The position numbers and the translations under genes are program-made. A DNA stretch of 10,319 nt from an uncultured Collinsella sp. (lineage in GTDB: Bacteria > Actinomycetota > Coriobacteriia > Coriobacteriales > Coriobacteriaceae): NCBI GenBank assembly GCA_900552995.1, contig USBX01000021.1:1-10319 (forward strand). Reading direction: 5' to 3'. A model generated the notes under the pieces. The model was not told the origin of the DNA and did no database searches. It saw only the letters and a list, made by a program, of their open reading frames with translations. Positions 1-6,787 of the stretch are shown piece after piece; the first letter of the stretch is position 1, and every line of letters begins with the position of its first letter.

Positions 1-50
1 TACGAGATTAGCGAGTGTCTCGTGGGCTCGGAGATGTGTATAAGAGACAG
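1..50 (+). other. Illumina Nextera i7 adapter read-through (artefact)
   Basis: This is not genomic DNA. Bases 1-8 match the end of the P7 flow-cell primer. Bases 9-16 (tagcgagt) sit where an 8-base i7 index sits, and I believe it is a standard Nextera XT i7 index. Bases 17-31 are the Nextera read-2 adapter, and bases 32-50 are the 19-base Tn5 mosaic end. An open frame runs from the adapter into the gene, giving the false N-terminal peptide MGSEMCIRDS, a signature of untrimmed adapters. Genomic sequence begins at about base 51. Confidence 0.98.
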
Positions 51-51
51 C

Positions 52-2226
52 CGTCTGACCAACCGCTACCACGTGCCGGCGCTGCTGTTCTCGATCGAGG
101 ACGGTATCGCGCGCGGCTCTGGTCGCTCGGTGGGCAAAGTTAACCTGTTTGACGCCATCGAGCGCTGTTCCGACCTGATGATTCGTCGCGGCGGACATGC
201 TGGTGCGGTGGGTGTGACCATCGAGGCATCCAAGCTCGATGAGTTCCGCCGTCGCCTTTCCGCCGTGTTGTCCGAGCTTCCCGCCGAGGACTTTGAGGAC
301 ACCGACGAGGTTGCCGCCACGGTCGACCTTTCCGAATTGAATATCGAGACCATCGAGCAGATTTCCCGCCTTGAGCCGTTTGGCCAGGGTAATAAGGTGC
401 CGCTGCTGGCTGCCGAGGGCGTGACGATGTGTGATCGCGCCGTGGTGGGTAAGACCGGCGAGCATATGCGCTTCGTGGCGACGGATGGCGCTGCGAGTGT
501 GCCGGCCATCATGTTTCGTGTACCGCAGATCGACAGGCTTATCAATTGCGACAGCGCCGTCGACTTGGTGTTCGAGGCCGTTGCCGAGCATTGGCAGGGT
601 CGTGTGAAGCCCAAGCTCATGGTCAAGGATGTTCTGGTCCGCGATAGCACGCTGCCCAGCGTCGACGATCCGGCATGCGAGCTTCGTCGTGGCGCGCAGC
701 CGGTGGACTCCGATCTGCGCCTGGAGTCGCGCAAGCGCGAGACGCTTGCCCAGCTTTCTTATACCGAGCTGACGCGCTCGCTTATCCATAGCTTTATCGG
801 CTCGAACCAGCCGCACCGCGCTCAGGTTGAGGCGCTCGACGCCTTGGCCGATCACCAGAGTGTCTTGGCGGTTATGGGAACGGGCCGCGGCAAGTCGCTC
901 ATCTTCCATGTGCATGCCGCGCGTGAGGCGGTGCTTCGCGGACGTGCGAGCATCTTTGTCTATCCGCTGCGTGCGCTTGTTGCCGACCAGGCCTATCACC
1001 TCTCGTCGACGATGGCAGCGCTCGGTATTGGCGTTGGCGTGCTGACCGGCGAGACCGTGGAGGCCGCACGCGATGACGTGTTCGCCGGCCTAGCTTCGGG
1101 CCGCATCGGTATCGTGCTCACGACGCCCGAGTTCCTATCTATCCACCGTGACCGCTTCGTACGTTCGGGCCGCATCGGCTTTGTCGTTATCGACGAGGCG
1201 CACCATGCCGGCCTTGCCAAGGGCGGCGACCGCAGCGCCTATCTCGACATGCCCGATATCCTCAAAGCCCTGGGCGACCCGGTCGTTATGGCTGCGACGG
1301 CCACCGCGACGGCTCCGGTCGTGGCCGAGCTTGCCCGCATGCTGCCGATCACTCGCACGGTGGTCGACGAGACGGTGCGCGAGAACTTGCAGCTCGAGGA
1401 TGACCGAGATCTTGCGAGCCGCGAGAACCGCCTGGTGTCAATCGTGGCGACGGGGGAAAAGACCGTCATCTACGTCAATTCACGCGACCAGTCCGTGGCG
1501 CTCGCCAAGACGTTGCGCAAACGTGTGCCCGATTGCGCAACCCATATCGCGTTCTATAACGCGGGGCTTGCGCGTTCTGATCGCCATCGCGTGGAGGAAG
1601 CATTCCGAGACGGAAGCCTCAGCTGCATCGTCTCGACATCTGCCTTTGGCGAGGGCGTCAACCTGCCCGATATCCGCCATGTCGTGCTCTATCACATGCC
1701 GTTTGGCGGCATTGAGTTTAACCAGATGAGCGGCCGCGCCGGTCGCGATGGCCAACCCGCCGTGATCCATCTGCTCTATTCGTCGCGCGACGCCCGCATT
1801 AACGAGCGCCTGCTCGACTGCTATGCGCCCGAGCGCGACGAGCTCGTCACGCTCTATCGCGCGCTGCAGACCATGTGGCGCTCCAACCGCGGCAAGACGG
1901 GGGACGATTCCTTTAGCGCGAGCGATATCGACATCGCGCAGATGTGCCTTGCCATCGATGCTCGCACGCCGGTCGACGAGCGTTCGGTGGAAAGCGGCCT
2001 GGGAATCTTCGAAGAGCTTGGTTTCTGTCGCGTTTCGGGGTTTGACGACACTCGTCGTATCGCGATGGCCGAAAACCCCGGCCGCGTGCAATTGAGCAGG
2101 TCAATTCGCTATTTGGAGGGCTTGCGCTCGCGCATGGAGTTCTCGGCTTTCCGGAGCTGGGCGCTCGATTCGTGCGCTTCTGATATGCTAGCCAAAGTTA
2201 ACCGCCCGATCGTACCGCGGGCCTAG
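52..2226 (+). CDS. recJ: RecJ-type ssDNA exonuclease fused to RecQ-like helicase (5'-truncated)
   Basis: Partial gene: the N-terminal catalytic DHH domain is lost off the contig edge, and the apparent start at base 22 is adapter. Numbering residues from base 22, residues 31-67 match the RecJ DHHA1 signature (GRSVGKVNLFDAIERC, then RRGGHAGAVGVTI). Residues 117-205 match the RecJ OB-fold region, including LEPFGQGNKVPLL. After a linker comes a superfamily 2 helicase: RecQ-like motif 0 with Q268, Walker A GTGRGKS (286-292), motif Ia YPLRALVADQ (314-323), DEAH box (391-394), TATAT motif III (426-430) and motif VI QMSGRAGRDG (568-577). The RecQ zinc-binding cysteine cluster is not apparent. RecJ degrades 5'-ended single strands in recombination and repair, so a fused helicase could unwind and resect in one polypeptide (inference). 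The stop is 15 bases before the Rel start codon, suggesting an operon. The fusion reads through without a frameshift. Symbol recJ is given for the N-terminal homology. Confidence 0.88.
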   Translation, partial: RLTNRYHVPALLFSIEDGIARGSGRSVGKVNLFDAIERCSDLMIRRGGHAGAVGVTIEASKLDEFRRRLSAVLSELPAEDFEDTDEVAATVDLSELNIETIEQISRLEPFGQGNKVPLLAAEGVTMCDRAVVGKTGEHMRFVATDGAASVPAIMFRVPQIDRLINCDSAVDLVFEAVAEHWQGRVKPKLMVKDVLVRDSTLPSVDDPACELRRGAQPVDSDLRLESRKRETLAQLSYTELTRSLIHSFIGSNQPHRAQVEALDALADHQSVLAVMGTGRGKSLIFHVHAAREAVLRGRASIFVYPLRALVADQAYHLSSTMAALGIGVGVLTGETVEAARDDVFAGLASGRIGIVLTTPEFLSIHRDRFVRSGRIGFVVIDEAHHAGLAKGGDRSAYLDMPDILKALGDPVVMAATATATAPVVAELARMLPITRTVVDETVRENLQLEDDRDLASRENRLVSIVATGEKTVIYVNSRDQSVALAKTLRKRVPDCATHIAFYNAGLARSDRHRVEEAFRDGSLSCIVSTSAFGEGVNLPDIRHVVLYHMPFGGIEFNQMSGRAGRDGQPAVIHLLYSSRDARINERLLDCYAPERDELVTLYRALQTMWRSNRGKTGDDSFSASDIDIAQMCLAIDARTPVDERSVESGLGIFEELGFCRVSGFDDTRRIAMAENPGRVQLSRSIRYLEGLRSRMEFSAFRSWALDSCASDMLAKVNRPIVPRA

Positions 2227-2241
2227 GGGAAGGGGACCTCG

Positions 2242-4602
2242 ATGGATGCCGCAGCCCGTACCGCCCATGATTCCACCCTCCAGCCGTTTTCGGAGATGGA
2301 GCACTATAAGCATGCCGATGAGCTGCCGCCCGAGATTATGGCGGACAGCTACGACAAGCTGGAGCGCCTGTGCCTCAAATATATGAATGAGGACGACTTT
2401 TCTAAGGTTGAGCAGGCCTACTGCTTTGCCGCCGAGAAGCACTGCAACCAAAAGCGCCGCTCGGGCGAGATGTACATTAACCATCCCGTCGAGGTTGCCA
2501 TCATTTTGGCCGATCTCAAGATGGACTGCGATGTGGTGTGTGCCGCGCTGCTGCACGATACCGTCGAGGATACCGAGACCTCGCTCACCGATGTTTCCGG
2601 CCTGTTTGGCGATACGGTGGCCGAGCTCGTCGATGGCGTGACCAAGCTCACCAACATCGAAGTCGACAGCATGGACGAGAAGCAGGCGCTCACGCTCCGC
2701 AAGATGTTCCTCGCCATGTCCAAGGACATTCGCGTCATCATCGTTAAACTTGCCGACCGTCTGCACAACATGCGAACGCTGGCAGCCCTGCGCGAGGATC
2801 GTCGCCTGTTTAAGGCTCGCGAGACCATGGACGTGTACGCGCCCTTGGCCGACCGCCTGGGCATGAGCTCTATTAAGTGGGAGCTCGAGGACCTGTCTTT
2901 CTTCTACCTGGAGCCCGATGCCTACCAGCGCATCGCGCGCATGGTGGCTGAGTCGCGCGAGGTCCGCGAGCGCTACCTTGCCGAGACCATCAAGACGCTT
3001 ACCGATGAGCTCAACCGCATTGGTCTGGAGGACTTCCAGATCAACGGCCGCTCCAAGCACTATTGGTCCATCTACCAAAAGATGAAGCGCAAGGGCAAGG
3101 AGTTCTCCGAGATCTACGACCTGGTGGCGCTGCGCGTTATTACCCATTCGGTGCGCGATTGCTACTCCACGCTCGGTGCGGTGCATACGCTGTGGCACCC
3201 CATGCCTGGTCGCTTTAAAGACTATATCGCCATGCCCAAGGTCAATAACTACCAGTCGCTCCACACGACGGTCATCGGCCCTACGGCTCGTCCGCTCGAG
3301 ATTCAGATTCGAACCTACGAGATGCATGAGCAGGCCGAGTACGGCATTGCCGCCCACTGGCTCTATAAGAAGTCGGGCGGATCGTCTGCTTCCAAGACCA
3401 ATGACGCTCAACGTTTGGACGACCAGATCAACTGGCTCAAGCATTCGCTCGATTGGGCTGCGTCTGATGAGATCACCGACGCCAAGGAATACCTGCATTC
3501 GCTGAAGGTCGACCTCTTCGATCAGGAGATCTTCGTCTTTACGCCCAAGGGCGAGGTCATGGCGCTTCGTGCCGGCTCCACGCCGCTCGACTTTGCCTAT
3601 GCCGTTCACACCGAGGTGGGAAACCATTGCGTCGGCGCCAAAATCAACGGTGCGGTGGCTCCGCTCACGCACGAGATTAAGACGGGTGACCGTGTCGAGA
3701 TCCTGACTAACAAGAGTTCCAAGCCGTCGCGTGATTGGCTCAAGATCGTTAAGACACCTTCCGCCAAGTCAAAGATCCGCCGCTATTTTGCCGCTGCGAC
3801 CAAGGACGACGACGCTGCTGCTGGTCGCGATATGCTGGCCAAGGACCTGCGTAAGCGTGGCTATGGCATTTCTACGCCGCGTTCAACGCGTGCACTCAAC
3901 GCCGTGGCGGAGCAGTTTAACTTCAAGCAGCTCGAGGACCTGTTTGCCGCCGTCGGCGCCGGCAAGGTTGCCCCGCGCGCTGTGGGCAATAAGGTCGAGC
4001 AAATCTTGGACCCCAAGCCCGAGGAACAGCTCACCAAGGCCGAGGCTATCGCCGAGGTCGTGAAACAGCCTGCTCGCGGCTCCAACCGCAAGCCGCAAAA
4101 GCGCGGCAAGAGCGCAAGTAACGGCATTATCGTCAAGGGCGAGAGCAACAGCGGCCTGCTGGTCCGTCTGGCTCATTGCTGCAACCCCGTGACGGGCGAC
4201 GACATCGTCGGCTTCATCACGCGCGGTCGTGGCGTTTCGGTACATCGCGCCAACTGCCCCAACGTCAAGGGCCTCATGGAACATCCCGAGCGCATGATCG
4301 ATGTGGAGTGGGACGGCGCTGCCGACACCCTCTTCCAGGTCGAGATCGTGGTCGAGTGCCTGGACCGCATGGGCCTGCTCAAGGATGTCACCATTGCCAT
4401 TGGCGATGCGGGCGGCAACATCCTTTCTGCCGCCACGTCGACCAACCGCGAGGGTATTGCAACTCTGCGCTTTATGGTCGAGATCTCGGACGCGAGTGGT
4501 CTGGATCCGCTGCTGGCTTCCATCAGCAGCGTCGATTCGGTCTACGACGCTCGCCGCCTTATGCCCGGCGAGGGCGGAGCGCAACTCAAGCGCCGTGTGT
4601 AG
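2242..4602 (+). CDS. rel: Bifunctional (p)ppGpp synthetase/hydrolase (RelA/SpoT family)
   Basis: Full-length 786-residue long RSH enzyme that makes (p)ppGpp from ATP plus GDP/GTP and hydrolyses it, setting the stringent response; cytoplasmic and ribosome-associated in this family. Domains in order: HD hydrolase (about 55-210) with the H105-D106 pair in LLHDTVEDT and KLADRLHNMRTL at 169-180; synthetase (about 260-375) with GRSKHYWSIYQKM, RFKDYIAMPK (324-333), YQSLHT (337-342) and EIQIRT (353-358); TGS (about 428-489); a conserved Cys region with AHCC (644-647) and C672; C-terminal ACT (about 693-772). The basic RFKD form and intact HD motif indicate a bifunctional enzyme, not a synthetase-only RelA. 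The ATG at 2242 follows AAGGGG at 2231-2236. It sits 15 bases behind the recJ-helicase gene and probably shares its transcript. No defect is seen in any domain. Confidence 0.97.
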   Translation: MDAAARTAHDSTLQPFSEMEHYKHADELPPEIMADSYDKLERLCLKYMNEDDFSKVEQAYCFAAEKHCNQKRRSGEMYINHPVEVAIILADLKMDCDVVCAALLHDTVEDTETSLTDVSGLFGDTVAELVDGVTKLTNIEVDSMDEKQALTLRKMFLAMSKDIRVIIVKLADRLHNMRTLAALREDRRLFKARETMDVYAPLADRLGMSSIKWELEDLSFFYLEPDAYQRIARMVAESREVRERYLAETIKTLTDELNRIGLEDFQINGRSKHYWSIYQKMKRKGKEFSEIYDLVALRVITHSVRDCYSTLGAVHTLWHPMPGRFKDYIAMPKVNNYQSLHTTVIGPTARPLEIQIRTYEMHEQAEYGIAAHWLYKKSGGSSASKTNDAQRLDDQINWLKHSLDWAASDEITDAKEYLHSLKVDLFDQEIFVFTPKGEVMALRAGSTPLDFAYAVHTEVGNHCVGAKINGAVAPLTHEIKTGDRVEILTNKSSKPSRDWLKIVKTPSAKSKIRRYFAAATKDDDAAAGRDMLAKDLRKRGYGISTPRSTRALNAVAEQFNFKQLEDLFAAVGAGKVAPRAVGNKVEQILDPKPEEQLTKAEAIAEVVKQPARGSNRKPQKRGKSASNGIIVKGESNSGLLVRLAHCCNPVTGDDIVGFITRGRGVSVHRANCPNVKGLMEHPERMIDVEWDGAADTLFQVEIVVECLDRMGLLKDVTIAIGDAGGNILSAATSTNREGIATLRFMVEISDASGLDPLLASISSVDSVYDARRLMPGEGGAQLKRRV

Positions 4603-4636
4603 GTACGAGAGCCTCTCAGCATCATAGATATTGGTG

Positions 4637-4673
4637 ACGTTCGAGGCATCGTTTGGTGCCTCGAACGTATTTT
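4637..4673 (+). terminator. Stem-loop after rel, probable intrinsic terminator
   Basis: A perfect 12-bp inverted repeat (acgttcgaggca at 4637-4648, tgcctcgaacgt at 4657-4668) with an 8-base loop is followed by ATTTT. It begins 34 bases after the rel stop and ends just before the RBS of the next gene. The T-tract is short, so termination may be partial. Because it abuts the next gene's Shine-Dalgarno, it could instead tune that gene's expression. Confidence 0.6.
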
Positions 4674-4690
4674 AGAAGGAGGGTGTGCGC

Positions 4691-5374
4691 ATGGACGATA
4701 TGACTTTGGACCTGACACCCCGAGGCACGGCTTCGATTGAGGCGCTCGTCAACGGCCCGATTCAGACCAACAGCTACGCCGTGATTTCGAATGACGAGTG
4801 CTTAATCGTCGATCCGGCGTGGGAGGGCGAGCGTCTTGTGGAGCATATCCGCACCGCACATCCCGAGGTGCGCGTACTCGGCTCTGTCTGCACGCACGGT
4901 CATGCCGACCATGTTGGCGGGGTTGCCGGGGTTCGAGCTGTTGTTGGCGACAGCGCACTATATGAGTTGTGCGCTAAGGACGTGACGGTACCTCGCGCAA
5001 ATATCGAGGAGCAGCGCGCCATGTGGGGTATCGAGACGCCCGATCCGGGTGAGCCGACGCGTTTGCTTGCCGAGGGCGATACAATCGAGGTGGGCGACGT
5101 CTGCCTGCAGGTGATCGAGACGCCGGGGCATACGCCGGGCGGCATTGTCCTGTTCGCCGCGACCGAGCAGGGAAACATCGCCTTTGTGGGCGACACGCTT
5201 TTCCCGGGCAGCCACGGTCGTACCGATCTTTCCGGCGGTGACGAGGCGGCGATTATGCGCTCGCTCTCCAAACTTGCCAAGATGCTTCCGCCCGATACCG
5301 TTTGCTTGACGGGCCATGGCGATTCGACCACGATGGCGCGCGAACTTATGCAGAACCCGTTTATGCAGATGTAG
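4691..5374 (+). CDS. MBL-fold metallo-hydrolase, glyoxalase II-like
   Basis: A 227-residue stand-alone metallo-beta-lactamase-fold protein, cytoplasmic (no signal peptide). Numbering from the ATG at 4691, the metal-binding HxHxDH motif is H69, H71, D73, H74 in THGHADHVGG. Further ligands are H147 in ETPGHTPGG, bridging D168 in FVGDTLFPGSHGRTD, and H209 in LTGHGDST. This pattern is that of the glyoxalase II/YcbL-type hydrolases, which use a dinuclear Zn/Fe site to hydrolyse thioesters such as S-lactoylglutathione; the true substrate cannot be read from sequence. It lacks the C-terminal glutathione-binding domain of classical GloB. I chose ATG 4691 over GTG 4685 because AAGGAGG (4676-4682) is 8 bases from the ATG but only 2 from the GTG. 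It lies between rel and the aldolase gene with its own strong RBS; no obvious strong terminator follows it. Confidence 0.9.
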   Translation: MDDMTLDLTPRGTASIEALVNGPIQTNSYAVISNDECLIVDPAWEGERLVEHIRTAHPEVRVLGSVCTHGHADHVGGVAGVRAVVGDSALYELCAKDVTVPRANIEEQRAMWGIETPDPGEPTRLLAEGDTIEVGDVCLQVIETPGHTPGGIVLFAATEQGNIAFVGDTLFPGSHGRTDLSGGDEAAIMRSLSKLAKMLPPDTVCLTGHGDSTTMARELMQNPFMQM

Positions 5375-5500
5375 GCTCGAAGCCGTCTTTCGAACCACGA
5401 AGACCGCTCAATCGTCAAGCTATTTTCCCCAGTGGGTCGATTCTGTGGGGCAAACGGTCAAAATTTGTCCAATCGGATGGTATTCGTGAACAAACGAACG

Positions 5501-5528
5501 TTTATGCTCGGGTATGTCGTGGTAAAAT
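5501..5528 (+). promoter_or_regulatory. Candidate sigma-70-type promoter of fba
   Basis: A -10-like TAAAAT (5523-5528) lies 16 bases after a weak -35-like TTTATG (5501-5506). This puts transcription start near 5535 and gives an untranslated leader of about 35 bases that includes AGGAGG at 5555-5560. A short inverted repeat (aaacg-aa-cgttt) immediately overlaps the -35 region. No other convincing promoter is visible in 5375-5568. Confidence 0.45.
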
Positions 5529-5568
5529 CTCAGGCGTTATCGGAGCAACCTTACAGGAGGTTTCTTTT

Positions 5569-6435
5569 ATGCTCGTCAACGCAGCAGACATGCTCAAGAA
5601 GGCCGAGGCCGGCAAGTACGGTCTCGGTGCCTTCAACACCAACAACCTCGAGTGGACCCTGGCTATTCTCCAGGCCGCCGAGGAGGCCAAGTCTCCGCTG
5701 ATCCTTCAGTGCACCGCTGGTGCCGCTAAGTGGATGGGCGGTTTCAAGGTCTGCGCCGACATGGTCAAGGCTGCCGTCGAGGCCACGGGCGTTACCGTTC
5801 CCGTCGCCCTTCACCTCGATCACGGTTCTTACGAGGATTGCTTCAAGTGCATCGAGGCCGGCTTCACGTCCATCATGTATGACGGCTCTCACGAGGAGAC
5901 CTTCCAGCTTAACCTCGACCGCACCAAGGAGCTCGTTGAGCTTGCCCACTCCAAGGGCATGTCCATCGAGGCCGAGGTCGGCGGCATCGGCGGCACCGAG
6001 GACGGCGTGACCTCCAGCGGCGAGCTCGCTGATCCTGCTGAGTGCAAGCAGATTGCTGACCTGGGCGTCGACTTCCTCGCCTGCGGTATCGGCAACATCC
6101 ACGGCGTGTACCCTGCCGACTGGGCTGGCCTTTCCTTCGAGCGCCTGGGCGAGATCAAGGCTCAGACCGGCGACCTGCCCCTCGTCCTGCACGGTGGCAC
6201 CGGCATCCCCGAGGATCAGATCAAGAAGGCCATCTCCCTGGGTATCTCCAAGATCAACGTCAACACCGATCTGCAGCTCGTCTTCGCCAAGGGCGTTCGC
6301 GAGTATATCGAGGCTGGCAAGGATCAGCAGGGCAAGGGCTTTGACCCCCGCAAGCTCCTCAAGCCTGGTCGCGACAACATCGTTGCCCGCACCAAGGAGC
6401 TCATGGAGGAGTTTGGCTCCGTCAACAAGGCGTAA
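5569..6435 (+). CDS. fba: Class II fructose-1,6-bisphosphate aldolase
   Basis: A 288-residue zinc-dependent aldolase that interconverts fructose-1,6-bisphosphate with dihydroxyacetone phosphate and glyceraldehyde-3-phosphate in glycolysis/gluconeogenesis; cytoplasmic. Visible family motifs are AFNTNN (21-26), LHLDHG with catalytic D84 and zinc ligand H85, the acidic YDGSHEE (104-110), EAEVGGIGG (134-142), NIHG with zinc ligand H178, LHGGTG with zinc ligand H208, and the phosphate-binding KINVNTDLQ (228-236). Length fits the short class II fructose/tagatose-bisphosphate aldolases, so a tagatose-bisphosphate specificity cannot be fully excluded. The frame is open far upstream, but ATG 5569 has a strong AGGAGG at 5555-5560 (8-base gap) and starts exactly where homology begins. 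Codon use is strongly biased to C-ending codons, more than in the following gene, as expected for high expression. It appears monocistronic, with a promoter upstream and a large palindrome downstream. Confidence 0.96.
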   Translation: MLVNAADMLKKAEAGKYGLGAFNTNNLEWTLAILQAAEEAKSPLILQCTAGAAKWMGGFKVCADMVKAAVEATGVTVPVALHLDHGSYEDCFKCIEAGFTSIMYDGSHEETFQLNLDRTKELVELAHSKGMSIEAEVGGIGGTEDGVTSSGELADPAECKQIADLGVDFLACGIGNIHGVYPADWAGLSFERLGEIKAQTGDLPLVLHGGTGIPEDQIKKAISLGISKINVNTDLQLVFAKGVREYIEAGKDQQGKGFDPRKLLKPGRDNIVARTKELMEEFGSVNKA

Positions 6436-6455
6436 GCGTCGCTAAACTTCCCGTC

Positions 6456-6547
6456 GGAAGCCCCGTCCCCCTACACTGTTTCCTTTGCGCTCACCTGGCT
6501 TCGCCAGAAGTCGCGCCAAGGAAACAGTTCCGGGGGACGGGGCTTCC
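6456..6547. repeat. 92-nt near-perfect palindrome downstream of fba
   Basis: Outer arms 6456-6471 and 6532-6547 are exactly complementary over 16 bp (GGAAGCCCCGTCCCCC and its complement). After a 3x3 internal loop, inner arms 6475-6485 and 6518-6528 are exactly complementary over 11 bp. The 32-nt centre holds GCGC/GCGC (6487-6490, 6513-6516) and an apical CTGGC-ttc-GCCAG hairpin. It starts 20 bases after the fba stop. No T-run follows, so it is not a typical intrinsic terminator, though it could stabilise the fba mRNA 3' end. It has no coding content and resembles a REP/MITE-like intergenic element. Confidence 0.85.
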
Positions 6548-6680
6548 TTCGTTTAACGCCGCAGGGTTACGAGTCTGAATTAAGGTGGCTACTGGCTTCG
6601 CTAGAAGTCGCGCGACGGAATCAACTCCGGGGAAACGGGGCCTCCTTCGTTAACTCGCTACAGGGTTACTGGGCTGAATT
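6492..6680. repeat. Imperfect tandem duplication of the palindrome's right half
   Basis: Copy 1 (6492-6581) and copy 2 (6589-6680) align end to end. Shared blocks in order include tggcttcg, agaagtcgcg, acggggc, tccttcgtt, cagggttac and ctgaatt. Copy 2 has diverged (ccggggaaacggggcctcc against ccgggggacggggcttcc) and lacks the left arm, so it cannot form the long hairpin. A T-run (6684-6689) follows copy 2 without a strong stem. Confidence 0.75.
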
Positions 6681-6723
6681 CATTTTTTCTAGGTACCGTT
6701 TATCGGTGTTGAGGGTTCCTTTA

Positions 6724-6753
6724 TTGGGGCTTTCTTTTTTATCTCGCTACAAT
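6724..6753 (+). promoter_or_regulatory. Candidate promoter of the transglutaminase-like gene
   Basis: TTGGGG (6724-6729) and TACAAT (6748-6753, five of six consensus bases) are separated by 18 bases, placing transcription start near 6760. The -10 box overlaps the upstream ATG at 6752. That ATG would therefore be outside the transcript, which supports the start at 6788. Confidence 0.5.
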
Positions 6754-6787
6754 GGGCTTCAAGAGTTCTAATGACTTGGAGTTTGGT

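Noticed and set aside
2188..3672. Long minus-strand open frame opposite rel
   Set aside because: It is a shadow of the GC-rich rel coding sequence; the + strand frame has clear HD, synthetase, TGS and ACT domains.
5302..5568. N-terminal extension of the aldolase reading frame, overlapping the MBL gene
   Set aside because: The family N-terminus begins at ATG 5569, which has a strong AGGAGG; the upstream part shows no homology and contains the promoter.
6752..6787. Upstream ATG for the transglutaminase-like gene
   Set aside because: It overlaps the likely -10 box and has no Shine-Dalgarno; ATG 6788 has GGAG at good spacing.
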